This document shows, one piece after another, positions 14,174 through 22,457 of a stretch of 34,360 bases of DNA. Made by a program: the position numbers and the translations under genes. This stretch comes from Candidatus Nealsoniibacteriota bacterium. GTDB lineage: Bacteria > Patescibacteriota > Minisyncoccia > Minisyncoccales > GWA2-46-15. How positions within the stretch are numbered: position 1 is the first letter of the stretch; each line of letters begins with the position of its first letter. The notes beneath the pieces were generated by a model, which saw only the letters and a program-made list of their open reading frames with translations, was not told where the DNA came from and ran no database searches. The stretch is taken from positions 1-34,360 of the forward strand of contig JACQQI010000024.1 of NCBI GenBank assembly GCA_016207115.1, in the 5' to 3' direction.

Positions 14174-16330
14174 ATGAATTCAGAGAAATTCACATTAGAA
14201 CTGGGGGGTCGAGAGCTGAGTCTGGAAATTAAGGATCTCGCCGAGCAGGCTTCGGGCAGCATTTTTGTCCGCTACGGCGATACGGTGGTTCTGGCCACGG
14301 CCTGCCTGTCGCCTAATTCGTCCTCGTCTCAGGGGTTTTTCCCTTTAACCGTCGATTACGAAGAGAGGTATTATGCGGCGGGCAAAATCAAAGGACCCCG
14401 CTATATCAAGAGAGAAGGTCGGCCTTCAGACAAGGCCATTTTAAATGCCAGATTGATCGATCGGACCATTCGGCCGCGCTTTCCGAAAAATCTTTTTCGT
14501 GAAGTCCAGGTCGTGAACACGGTCCTTTCTTGGGACGGACAGAACGACCCCGATACCATCGGCATCATCGCCGCCTCGACGGCTCTTTGTCTTTCCAATA
14601 TCCCCTGGCAAGGACCTCTGGCCGCCGTTAAGGTTGGCCGAACTGGTGGCGAATTCGTTCTCAATCCCACGGCCGAACTGGAAGAGAAAAGCGAATTTCA
14701 GCTGATCATTGCCGGTGACTTTGACGATAACGACCAGTTGATCGTCAACATGTTGGAAGGCGAAGCTTCCGAGGTTAGCGAAGATCATATCGTCGGCGCC
14801 GTCGAATTCGCTCGGCCCTATCTAAAAAAGATTGTGGACTTCCAAAAAGACGTTATCCGAAGCCACGGCCGGCCCAAAACCGAGCTCAAAGAAAGCCAGG
14901 TCGATCTCGAATTGGCCGGGAAAGTCAGAGAGTTTCTCAAGGATAAGATCGAAATCATCCTTTTCCAACCCGACAAAGCTCAGCGCCAGGAACAGGAAGC
15001 GATTCTCAAGCAAGAGTTAAACGAGTTTATCAAAGAAAAGTACCCGGGCCAGGAAAACAGTCGCCATCTTCCTCTTCTCTTTGACGAAGAGGTTGACCGG
15101 GTCATGACGGAAAATATCCTGAAAAACGGGAAAAGGCCGGACGGCCGGAAACCCGATGAGTTGAGGTCGATCTCCGGCGAGGTCGGCGTCTTGCCTCGAA
15201 CGCACGGCACCGGACTCTTTCGCCGCGGCCAAACCAAGGCTCTTTCCATCTTGACTCTGGGCGCTCCCGGGGACCAGCAAATCCTGGAGGGCATGGAGAT
15301 CACCGGCAAAAAACATTTCATGCTCCACTACAATTTTCCGCCCTATTCGGTGGGAGAGATAAAACCCATGAGGGGACCGGGCCGCCGGGAAATCGGTCAC
15401 GGCATGCTGGGCGAAAGAGCTCTTTTGCCCGTGGTGCCGACGACGGACAAATTTCCCTACACGATCCGAGTGGTTTCGGAGATTCTTTCTTCCAACGGCT
15501 CGACTTCGATGGCCTCAATTTCCGGCGCCTCCCTGGCTCTGATGGACGCGGGAGTGCCCATCAAGGCTCAGGTGGCTGGCATCTCTGTCGGCCTCGCCCT
15601 GGACGAAAAAACCGGGGAGTATGTTCTCCTGACCGACATCCAGGGGCCCGAGGATCATCACGGCGACATGGACTTCAAGGCCGCCGGAACGAGACAGGGC
15701 CTCACCGCCCTGCAAATGGACGTTAAGGTCGGGGGCATCACTCAAGAAATTCTCGCCCGGGCTTTGGTTCAAGCCAAAAAGGCCCGTTTCGAAATCTTGG
15801 ACGTCACCGAGAAAGTCATCTCCGAACCCCGAAAAGAACTTTCTCCCTACGCGCCGCGCATCCTCACTCTGCAAATCAATCCCGAGAAGATTCGGGAAGT
15901 GGTTGGACCGGGCGGCAAGGTCATCAACGAAATCGTCGCCCAGACCGGAGCGGTCATCGACATCGAACAAAGCGGCCTGATTTTCATTACTTCTGAAAAC
16001 GAAGCTTCGGCTCAAAAAGCCCTGGAATGGATTAAAAATATCACCCACGAGGTGAGCGTCGGGGAAACCTTTAAAGGCAAGGTCTCTCGGATCTTTAATT
16101 TTGGCGCCATGGTCGAATTTCTGCCCGGCCAAGAAGGCTTGGTCCACATTTCTGAACTAGCCAATTACCGCGTGAATAAGGTTGAGGACATCGTAAAAAT
16201 CGGCGACGTCATTCCGGTTAAAGTCATCTCGATCGACCAACAGGGGAGAATCAACCTTTCTCTAAAGCAGATGTTAAGTAAAAACGACAATGGAGGAGAA
16301 ACTCGCTTTCCTAAAACGGGCCGAGATTAG
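14174..16330 (+). CDS. pnp: Polyribonucleotide nucleotidyltransferase (PNPase)
   Basis: 718 aa, the normal length. It is the phosphorolytic 3'-5' exoribonuclease that can also add tails. Order: first RNase PH domain (about 10-140), all-alpha linker (about 240-310), second RNase PH domain carrying GDMDFKAAGT and QMDVKVGGIT (catalytic acidic residues, about 495-520), KH domain with VVGPGGKVINEI (about 570-590), and S1 domain from GKVSRIFNFGAMVEF (about 635-705). All parts intact. No strong ribosome binding site before ATG at 14174. The next gene overlaps its 3' end by 41 nt. RNase Y is also in the window, so both decay partners are present. Confidence 0.98.
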   Translation: MNSEKFTLELGGRELSLEIKDLAEQASGSIFVRYGDTVVLATACLSPNSSSSQGFFPLTVDYEERYYAAGKIKGPRYIKREGRPSDKAILNARLIDRTIRPRFPKNLFREVQVVNTVLSWDGQNDPDTIGIIAASTALCLSNIPWQGPLAAVKVGRTGGEFVLNPTAELEEKSEFQLIIAGDFDDNDQLIVNMLEGEASEVSEDHIVGAVEFARPYLKKIVDFQKDVIRSHGRPKTELKESQVDLELAGKVREFLKDKIEIILFQPDKAQRQEQEAILKQELNEFIKEKYPGQENSRHLPLLFDEEVDRVMTENILKNGKRPDGRKPDELRSISGEVGVLPRTHGTGLFRRGQTKALSILTLGAPGDQQILEGMEITGKKHFMLHYNFPPYSVGEIKPMRGPGRREIGHGMLGERALLPVVPTTDKFPYTIRVVSEILSSNGSTSMASISGASLALMDAGVPIKAQVAGISVGLALDEKTGEYVLLTDIQGPEDHHGDMDFKAAGTRQGLTALQMDVKVGGITQEILARALVQAKKARFEILDVTEKVISEPRKELSPYAPRILTLQINPEKIREVVGPGGKVINEIVAQTGAVIDIEQSGLIFITSENEASAQKALEWIKNITHEVSVGETFKGKVSRIFNFGAMVEFLPGQEGLVHISELANYRVNKVEDIVKIGDVIPVKVISIDQQGRINLSLKQMLSKNDNGGETRFPKTGRD

Positions 16331-17327
16331 GACGATGGCCAAAGACCTGGCCCGCCTACAAGAAACGCAGGCTTTGCAAGAGAAAGAAAGGATCAGTCAG
16401 CTGCGAATTGACGAAAGACTCAAAAAAGAAGCGACGGCCAGGGAAAAAATCGCCAGCACCATGATTCCCAAGGCGCCGGCGACCGAGGAGATAATTCCAC
16501 GACCGCCGTCGCCAAAAAGAGAGCCGGGGGAATCGTTGTTGCCGCAGGCCCGGAAACCATCGGCCCTGGAAAAAGTCCTCGTCCGCCTCCTTCTCGTCCT
16601 TCTCTCTCTCGGCTTTTTTCTTGTCGCCACTTTCGGCTATTGGTTTTTCTTTATCAAGAAGAAAGGCGTCCAACCCTCCGTCTCGCCCAGCCCATCTTCT
16701 TCGCCCGTGGCGTCGGTGACGCCTCCTTCGGAACCTCCTCCAATAGAAAATGGCGTTCCGCCCACGCCCATTTTAGAGGTCAAAGAGATAAAAATCCTGC
16801 GGCTGACTCCCGAAAAGAGCCTGAAGCTTCTCCTGTCCGAGTCGTTGATCAATGTTTTGCCTTCGGGCGCTAATCCAGAATTCTTCGAGCTCGCTCCCCT
16901 AAAAGACGGGCATTTTCTTAATTTCTCCGAGACCCTGGCCGAGCTCGACGTCAAGGTGCCGGTTGGTTTTTCGGAGATGGTTTCCGAAAAAGACGCGGAC
17001 TTTGATCTTTTTCTCTACGCCAAAGGAGCCGGCGAGCAGAGACTGGGCTTCGTCGTCAAATCAAAGGACCCGAGCGGAGCGGCCGCAATGCTCCGGGGTT
17101 GGGAAAAAACCATGGAAGGTGACTGGGCCGAACCCCTGAGGATCGTCGGCAAAGAAAAAGAGTCGCTGACCACGGCTTTCAGGCAGTCCAATTATGGCGG
17201 CATCTTCTTCCGTTATCTCTCTTCCCAGGAAAAGAATCTCGGCATCTCCTGGTCGATCCTCGGAGATAATCTCATCATTACCTTCTCAGGAGAAAGCATT
17301 ATGAAAACCATCGATCTTTTACGTTAA
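16290..17327 (+). CDS. Single-pass membrane protein with coiled-coil head and large extracytoplasmic domain, unknown
   Basis: 345 aa. Charged helical N-terminus (AEIRTMAKDLARL..., about 10-60, probably coiled coil, cytoplasmic), Pro-rich linker, one strong membrane helix (about 92-120), then a Pro/Ser-rich stretch and a ~200-residue exported region of mixed strands and helices without Cys. The start is uncertain: 16290 overlaps pnp by 41 nt, while Met16 at 16335 follows the pnp stop. I keep 16290 because the IRTM segment looks like part of the protein. Similar IRTM-anchored proteins are frequent in CPR genomes; no function is recognised. Confidence 0.75.
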   Translation: MEEKLAFLKRAEIRTMAKDLARLQETQALQEKERISQLRIDERLKKEATAREKIASTMIPKAPATEEIIPRPPSPKREPGESLLPQARKPSALEKVLVRLLLVLLSLGFFLVATFGYWFFFIKKKGVQPSVSPSPSSSPVASVTPPSEPPPIENGVPPTPILEVKEIKILRLTPEKSLKLLLSESLINVLPSGANPEFFELAPLKDGHFLNFSETLAELDVKVPVGFSEMVSEKDADFDLFLYAKGAGEQRLGFVVKSKDPSGAAAMLRGWEKTMEGDWAEPLRIVGKEKESLTTAFRQSNYGGIFFRYLSSQEKNLGISWSILGDNLIITFSGESIMKTIDLLR

Positions 17328-17344
17328 AAAATAAATCGTATCGT

Positions 17345-17701
17345 ATGGAGAAAAATTTTGTCGAAAAAATGAAGGAGCAGCTGGAAAAAGAAAAGAAGGT
17401 TTTAGAAAAGGAGTTGCAGGGTTTTGCCGAAAAGAACAAACAAGCTAAGAGTGATTGGGATACTCATTTCCCCAACTTTCACGGCAGCAGCCTCGAGGAA
17501 GAAGCCGATGAGGTAGAAGAATACGTCAACCTACTACCGGTGGAAAGGGCGCTGGAAGCCCGATTGAGCGAAATTAATCTGGCTCTCGAAAGAGTCCAAC
17601 AGGGGAAATATGGTCTTTGCGAAAAATGCGGTCAGGCGATTGCCGCGCCCAGACTCGAAACCATACCCGAGGCCCGGACTTGCGACAAGTGTCCGAATTA
17701 A
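17345..17701 (+). CDS. DksA/TraR-family C4 zinc-finger protein
   Basis: 118 aa. The N-terminal two-thirds is a Lys/Glu-rich coiled coil, with DTHFPNFHGSSLEEEADEVEEY and ERALEARLSEINLALERVQQGKYG leading to a C4 zinc finger CEKCGQAIAAPRLETIPEARTCDKC near the C-terminus (C4 ligands at CxxC and CxxC). This is the DksA/TraR/YteA layout; DksA-type proteins enter the RNA polymerase secondary channel with ppGpp. DksA's coiled-coil tip Asp pair is not obvious, so a general-stress YteA-like role is possible. Located 17 nt after the unknown membrane gene. Confidence 0.88.
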   Translation: MEKNFVEKMKEQLEKEKKVLEKELQGFAEKNKQAKSDWDTHFPNFHGSSLEEEADEVEEYVNLLPVERALEARLSEINLALERVQQGKYGLCEKCGQAIAAPRLETIPEARTCDKCPN

Positions 17702-17723
17702 AAAACGGCGCTCGGCGGCACCG

Positions 17724-17764
17724 TATAGCGGGCGGAACGCCCGATATATCGTACTCGCTATAAA
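17724..17764 (-). repeat. Family B palindromic repeat
   Basis: Minus strand: TATAGCGAGTA-CGATATATCG-GGC-(5 nt)-GCC-CGCTATA. It lies in the 80-bp gap between two convergent genes, the DksA-type and LysM-M23 genes. Terminal arms TATAGC/GCTATA are perfectly complementary. It could double as a weak convergent terminator hairpin, although no U tract follows. Confidence 0.8.
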
Positions 17765-17781
17765 TTCTGGATCGGAGTCTT

Positions 17782-18846
17782 TTAGCGGGTAAAAGGATTC
17801 TTGGCGCCCACGACCTGGAAGTGAACATGGCAACCCGTCGACAAACCGGCGCCAGCCATACCCCTCCCGCCGCCCATGTAAGCGATGATTTGTCCTTGAG
17901 AAACCTCGTCGCCCGGATCGACAATCGCGCTCAAAAGATGACCGTAGAAAGTCACCACGCCGTTGGGGTGCAGAATGGTGATGTGGTTGCCGGCGCCGCC
18001 AAAAGCCCAGCGAGACGTGGAGGTCGTCAGTTTCACTTTTTGAACCCGGCCCGCGGCCGCCGCATAGATAGGCTCGCCGCACTGACCGCGACTAAAATCA
18101 ATGGCGTTGTACCAGTGCAAGCCTTGGGTGACCCGGCAAGGGGCGCCGATGGGACAAATGAAATAGCCGGCGGTCAAGGGTGCCCAGGTTGAGGTCGGTT
18201 TCTTGATGGCTGGAGATGGCAGAAGGCCATGCGGAACGATGACGATGTCGCCGGCAAAAACCTCATTCTCGTTGGTCAGTTCGTTAAAAGCGATGGTTTC
18301 GTTAAGATTCCCCTTGTATTTTTTGACGATGTCGCTCAGGGTGTCGCCCGGGCCAACGACGTACATGACACCCGAAACGGGCAGGATGACCAGTTTTTTA
18401 CCCGCCGAAATTACCGAGTTCTTGTTTAAGTTATTGGCCCAGAGAACCGTTTCTAGAGAAATATTGAACTGTTGGGCAATAGATGAAAGAGTGTCGTTTT
18501 CGGCCACCGTATATTCGATCACGCCACCTCTGCGGCCCTCTAGCTCTTCTTCGGTGCCCGAAAGAGTGGCCAAAACCTGAGGCTTGACGATGCCCGTCGG
18601 CAAAACGGCCTTTAAGCTGTTTTTCTGAATCAGGTAGAAATCCGGCAGCTGGAGAATGCCGGCGGAAGGACCCAGAGCTAAGTAATGGCTGGAATTGTTT
18701 TGAGAAGAAGGTTGGGTCAGGCCGGCCGAAAAGACCGCTTGGCCTACCGGTTCGGGTAAAAACAGTGTTAAAACGAGCAAAAACGCGGCCAGACCCCCTA
18801 AATAAAGCAAGGGGTCCTGACCGGATCCCTGAAATCGATGGATCAT
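17782..18846 (-). CDS. Membrane-anchored LysM-LysM-M23 peptidoglycan peptidase
   Basis: 354 aa from ATG at 18846 (GGGG ribosome binding site); the ORF-track start is a TTG four codons up. One N-terminal membrane helix (about 12-32), two LysM domains (starting YTVAENDTLSSIAQQF and YVVGPGDTLSDIVKKY, about 115-205) for peptidoglycan binding, and an M23 metallopeptidase domain (about 240-350) with GLHWYNAIDF, GHLL and CHVHF. The last gives the HxH zinc ligand; in the first motif the usual HxGxD reads HWYNAID, a known spacing variant of this subfamily. It would cut peptide cross-links at the cell surface. Cell-wall remodelling for division or pilus passage is inferred. Confidence 0.9.
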   Translation of the reverse strand: MIHRFQGSGQDPLLYLGGLAAFLLVLTLFLPEPVGQAVFSAGLTQPSSQNNSSHYLALGPSAGILQLPDFYLIQKNSLKAVLPTGIVKPQVLATLSGTEEELEGRRGGVIEYTVAENDTLSSIAQQFNISLETVLWANNLNKNSVISAGKKLVILPVSGVMYVVGPGDTLSDIVKKYKGNLNETIAFNELTNENEVFAGDIVIVPHGLLPSPAIKKPTSTWAPLTAGYFICPIGAPCRVTQGLHWYNAIDFSRGQCGEPIYAAAAGRVQKVKLTTSTSRWAFGGAGNHITILHPNGVVTFYGHLLSAIVDPGDEVSQGQIIAYMGGGRGMAGAGLSTGCHVHFQVVGAKNPFTR

Positions 18847-18930
18847 TTTTTTCCCCAATCTTCTAAAATTAGGGATTTTACGGAAAAAAGAAGGGATAAT
18901 ACCGTCTCCTTTACGTAACTAAAGGATACC

Positions 18931-19755
18931 ATGAGAAAATCACCCGGTCAAGGGCAGTCGAGCTTCAGGCCCCAGAAAGGGCTGGGACAGAACTTTCTTC
19001 GGCAGAAAGGCGTTTTAAACCAGATGGTGGTGGTGGCGGAGATCAATAGCCAGGATCTGGTTTTAGAAATCGGGCCAGGCCTGGGCAGCCTGACCCAGGC
19101 GCTGGCCCAAAAGGCGAGGCGGGTGGTCGCCATAGAAAAGGATGGGCGACTCATCCCAATCCTTTCGGAGACCCTGCAAGGTCTGGGCAACGTCGAGATT
19201 ATTCTCGGCGATGCCCTCAAGCTAAACTGGTCGCCTTCAATGTCTAGGGGTCAAAGATACAAGCTCGTCGCCAACCTGCCCTATTATATTACTCAACCAA
19301 TCATCCGGCGGTTCCTCGAAGCCGAAAATCCGCCCGAACTGATGGTCTTGCTGCTGCAGAAGGAGGTGGCTCAGAGAATCTGCGCCCGACCCGGGGAAAT
19401 GAGTCTTCTGGCGGCCTCGGTCCAGTTTTATGCCGAGGCCAAAATCGTCGACTACGTTTCCAAGCGGGTTTTCTGGCCTAAACCAAAAGTTGACGGCGCC
19501 ATCATCAAAATTATAGCCCGCTGCCCCAAGCCGAAAGCCGACGGGGAAATCTTTTTTAAAATCGTTCGGGCCGGCTTCTCCCAACCGCGGAAGCAATTAT
19601 TGAGCAATCTGAGCCGAAAACTCGATCTGCCCCGCGGGACGGTCGAGGCCTGGCTAGCCGAGAATCGGATCTCGGCCCGACAGAGGCCGGCGGACCTCTC
19701 TCTTTCCGATTGGCTGGCCCTGGCCAAGACCTTACCCCAGCCTTTGTTTTCTTGA
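18931..19755 (+). CDS. rsmA: 16S rRNA (adenine1518/1519-N6) dimethyltransferase
   Basis: 274 aa, normal length for RsmA/KsgA. It dimethylates two adjacent adenines in helix 45 of 16S rRNA. SAM-binding motifs are clear: GQNFL (N-terminal), EIGPGLGSLT (motif I), VAIEKDG (acidic II), ILGDALKLNW, NLPYYITQPI (motif IV, NLPYY), and FWPKPKVDGAIIKI later. The C-terminal helical domain ends in WLALAK. AAAGGA precedes ATG by about 4 nt, a moderate ribosome binding site. It ends with TGA, so TGA is read as stop. Divergent from the LysM-M23 gene and upstream of virB6. Confidence 0.97.
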   Translation: MRKSPGQGQSSFRPQKGLGQNFLRQKGVLNQMVVVAEINSQDLVLEIGPGLGSLTQALAQKARRVVAIEKDGRLIPILSETLQGLGNVEIILGDALKLNWSPSMSRGQRYKLVANLPYYITQPIIRRFLEAENPPELMVLLLQKEVAQRICARPGEMSLLAASVQFYAEAKIVDYVSKRVFWPKPKVDGAIIKIIARCPKPKADGEIFFKIVRAGFSQPRKQLLSNLSRKLDLPRGTVEAWLAENRISARQRPADLSLSDWLALAKTLPQPLFS

Positions 19756-19766
19756 CTCAAGACTTG

Positions 19767-19775
19767 TGGTAGAAT
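19767..19775 (+). promoter_or_regulatory. Possible extended -10 promoter before virB6-like gene
   Basis: TGG-TAGAAT (TGnTATAAT style) follows the rsmA stop, with no good -35 at 16-18 nt. +1 would be near 19782, inside the family A repeat. Confidence 0.3.
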
Positions 19776-19815
19776 AAGCGAAGCTTAGCCTTTTTACTTT
19801 GTAAAAAGGTAAAAT
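19775..19815 (+). repeat. Family A double-hairpin repeat
   Basis: TAAGC-GAA-GCTTA, G, CCTTTTTAC-TTT-GTAAAAAGG, TAAAA; 10 nt before the virB6-like ATG. Both hairpins are perfect. Confidence 0.85.
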
Positions 19816-19824
19816 AACAAAAAT

Positions 19825-22086
19825 ATGGTTGGAGCTAATCTCAAAAACTTCCCTCGGTGGGTCAAAATTTCTCTGCTCGTTTTGGTTTTCGTCGGCCTGA
19901 GCCTGCCCCTCTATCAGGCCCGGGCTTTCTTGGGTCCGCTGGCCGGATTGATCGCCGCCAACATTTTCGCCTTTGCCCTTCAACTCGTCGTCATCATCAC
20001 CTGGCTGATTTTGCTCGTCTGCTACGCCATTCTCATCTGGGTTTTGAGTCCGGCTTTCATCACTCTGCCCTACACTTCGGGCGGCATCGTCGACATTGGC
20101 TGGCCGATCACCCGCGACCTGGCCAACATGGGTTTTGTCTTCGCCCTCTTGGTCATCGGCGTGGCCACGGCTCTGCGCTATCCGCGGGACGAAGGCTACA
20201 AAGTGAAAAAGGCTCTGCCGAGCCTGATCGGCATCATCCTCCTGGTCAATTTTACCCCGGTCATCACCGGCGTCATCATGGACGCGGCCAACATCGTCAT
20301 GGTCTTTTTCATCCAGGAGGTTTCTGGCTTCCAGTCTTTGATCACCATTCTGGGAAATCAATTCAGCGCCGTGGTTTCTTCTTTCACCAACCTTCAAGGA
20401 ATTCTCACCGGCCAGATCGCCCTGATTGCCCGCAGCCTGGTCCTGATTGGCTTCAATCTGATGACGGCTATGTTCTTACTGCTTTTCGCCGTCATTTTCA
20501 TCATGCGCTACGTGGCCATTTGGATGCTCGTCATCCTCTCGCCCCTGGCCTTCTTTGCCTACGTTCTGCCCGGGACGAGGAAATATTTTACGGCTTGGTG
20601 GAGTCAGTTTCTCCAGTGGGCTTTTGTCGGCGTCACGGCCGCCTTTTTCTTGTACTTGGCCGAGCAGTTGCTCGTGACCATGTCGACGACACCCTTCATC
20701 GCCGCTCCCACCCCGCCGATCGGCATTCTCCAGCCATTGACCGACATTTTTAATACCGTCATGGTCTACGCCGTCATCGAAGCTTTCCTCGCCTTTGGTT
20801 TTTTTGCTTCCTTGTCGAGCGGAGCCGTGGGCGCCGGCGCCGTCATTTCCACGGGCAAGCAATGGTCCACGGCCGCGGCCAAATCTGTGGGCAGCTGGGC
20901 CGGTAAGACCGGTAAGGGCTATGCCCGCAAGGCGCTGGAAGAAAGCGGCATCGCCAAAGGCGCCATGGACATTGCTCAAAGGATGGCGACCATGAAAACG
21001 CCGGGCACGGGCGTGCCGGGCGTCAAGGGCACCTTGCAGCGAGCGGCCGGCGGCGTTTTCGCCGAAGGCATCCGCGTGGTTGGCCGGGGCGGAATGACCT
21101 TCCTCGAATCGGGGCGCAAAGAGGTTGGCGAGGCCGAAGGCGAAGTCGAAAAGGCTTCGGTGGACATGGTCATTTCTAAATTCAGATCGGCCGCCGAATG
21201 GTCAAAGAAAGTCGGTTATCTCAATCGCTTGATCAAAAAGGGAGACCTGGGCGACGCCCTGAAGAAGGGCCTGACCGAAGGGGAGATTAATCAGGCCTTG
21301 GTCCACGCTCAGCGATATGACTCTCACCAGGAGATTCTCAACGCCATGCCTCATCTGCCCGAAGCTCAACAGATTATTAGAAGAGACGCGGCCGTACCTC
21401 GCGTCGCGGCGGCGGCCGCGGCTCTGGCTATTTCTCCTTCGGCCGTCACTCCCGCCCAAATGGCCGCCGTCACTCCCGCCCAAATAGCGGCCGTAACTCC
21501 GGTCCAGGCGGCAACGGCGAGAAGGTCTCTCACCACAACTCAAATTGGAGGAGTTACTCCGGCTCAACTGGGTGACGCTTATAGAGATAATGTTTTCAGA
21601 AAAATGAAGCCGGAGCGAGCCGGCCAGGTCAGTTCTAATATTTTTACTGATCCGATGCTTTCCGAAGCGGCGATCCGCGGGTGGGACGGAAGACACGTTG
21701 GGAAATTTGTCGAAACACAGGGACAAGCAGCCATGCAATCAATTGAAGATACAATTGACAGATTAACTCCGCCGACACCGGTGAATGTCGGACACGTAAG
21801 GGCGGCGGCGGCGGCGTTAGCAACTGGAGCAAGAACCCCGATTGAAATTGTCGCAGTAACGCCAGCAGACATCAGTAAAATAACGCCAGATCAAATCACA
21901 GCCATGATCCCTTCTTTAACCCCCGCTCAAATAGCGGCTGTAAACCTAAATCAGGTGGCAGCCTTAACTCCCGATCAATTATCAAGATCCATAGACAGAA
22001 AATTGTGGTTAGAAACCAACAATCCGCGATTGCGACAATATCTTCAGTCTTCAGTCGCAAGAACCCTAGGATTTACTACCGTCTAA
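19825..22086 (+). CDS. VirB6/TrbL-like channel protein with long C-terminal repeat tail
   Basis: 753 aa. N-terminal ~330 residues carry a signal-like helix and about seven more membrane helices, including a polytopic core of the VirB6/TrbL type (e.g. the WMLVILSPLAFFAYVLPG segment in the TM region) forming the inner-membrane channel. The C-terminal ~400 residues are soluble, Ala/Gly-rich then repetitive: 8-residue units of the form [VLI]TPxQ[IM]AA, three near 540-565 and a second cluster near 678-726. The first cluster is a 24-bp DNA tandem repeat near 21447. The last ~350 bp are more AT-rich and have different codon use. Followed by a bidirectional terminator, so transcription ends here. Confidence 0.82.
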   Translation: MVGANLKNFPRWVKISLLVLVFVGLSLPLYQARAFLGPLAGLIAANIFAFALQLVVIITWLILLVCYAILIWVLSPAFITLPYTSGGIVDIGWPITRDLANMGFVFALLVIGVATALRYPRDEGYKVKKALPSLIGIILLVNFTPVITGVIMDAANIVMVFFIQEVSGFQSLITILGNQFSAVVSSFTNLQGILTGQIALIARSLVLIGFNLMTAMFLLLFAVIFIMRYVAIWMLVILSPLAFFAYVLPGTRKYFTAWWSQFLQWAFVGVTAAFFLYLAEQLLVTMSTTPFIAAPTPPIGILQPLTDIFNTVMVYAVIEAFLAFGFFASLSSGAVGAGAVISTGKQWSTAAAKSVGSWAGKTGKGYARKALEESGIAKGAMDIAQRMATMKTPGTGVPGVKGTLQRAAGGVFAEGIRVVGRGGMTFLESGRKEVGEAEGEVEKASVDMVISKFRSAAEWSKKVGYLNRLIKKGDLGDALKKGLTEGEINQALVHAQRYDSHQEILNAMPHLPEAQQIIRRDAAVPRVAAAAAALAISPSAVTPAQMAAVTPAQIAAVTPVQAATARRSLTTTQIGGVTPAQLGDAYRDNVFRKMKPERAGQVSSNIFTDPMLSEAAIRGWDGRHVGKFVETQGQAAMQSIEDTIDRLTPPTPVNVGHVRAAAAALATGARTPIEIVAVTPADISKITPDQITAMIPSLTPAQIAAVNLNQVAALTPDQLSRSIDRKLWLETNNPRLRQYLQSSVARTLGFTTV

Positions 22087-22124
22087 AAGATTTTTCCTCC
22101 TTAGTTTCTAATTTATCTTTTGTG

Positions 22125-22157
22125 CAAAAACCGGCTGGGCTTCCAGTCGGTTTTTGG
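22125..22157. terminator. Bidirectional rho-independent terminator
   Basis: CCGGCTGG-GCTT-CCAGTCGG (8 bp, one G-U) flanked by AAAAA and TTTTT. It serves the plus-strand virB6-like gene and the minus-strand small ORF/SPFH cassette. Confidence 0.85.
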
Positions 22158-22193
22158 TTTGGTTCAATGGCGACGGTAGTCGCGCCAAGCACA

Positions 22194-22442
22194 TCAACGC
22201 TTAGGCCGATAGTCGTTGAGGTTGACGAGATCACTGACGCGCGCTTCCTCGAGAAGCCACTCTAGTGCTGCACTAGCGGCCACTAGCGTCGGGTATTCGC
22301 CTAGTATGACCCAGTCCGTGGCTGTTATCTGAGCGGTGATACCGCAGCGACCACCAGGCTCATTAACTTCGAACGTCTGGATCGTCAGAGCGCTTCCGAG
22401 ATTGAGGAGAACGCCTCGCTGTGTGCGGACAAACGTAGTCAT
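22194..22442 (-). CDS. Small protein of unknown function downstream of the SPFH gene
   Basis: 82 aa from the second ATG at 22442. The ribosome binding site AAGGAGG sits 7 nt before this ATG but only 1 nt before the ORF-track ATG, so the internal one is chosen. The sequence, mostly beta with a helical end (RGVLLNLGSA, then WVILGEYPTLVAASAALEWLLEEA), has no membrane span and a single Cys. I do not recognise a domain. It follows the SPFH gene by 15 nt on the same strand, so it is probably co-expressed with it. Confidence 0.7.
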   Translation of the reverse strand: MTTFVRTQRGVLLNLGSALTIQTFEVNEPGGRCGITAQITATDWVILGEYPTLVAASAALEWLLEEARVSDLVNLNDYRPKR

Positions 22443-22457
22443 GGTCATTCCTCCTTT

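Noticed and set aside
15515-16147. 210-aa minus-strand ORF over pnp
   Set aside because: Antisense of a highly conserved PNPase region; shadow.
18859-18930. Divergent promoters between the LysM-M23 and rsmA genes
   Set aside because: TATTAT/ATAATA-like -10 motifs exist, but no suitable -35 at proper spacing could be found on either strand.
19732-20397. 221-aa minus-strand ORF over virB6
   Set aside because: Asp/Gln/Glu-rich composition is the antisense of a membrane protein; no promoter or RBS; shadow.
19857-20753. 298-aa His/Arg-rich plus-strand ORF in frame 3 of virB6
   Set aside because: Composition typical of an out-of-frame reading of a membrane gene; shadow.
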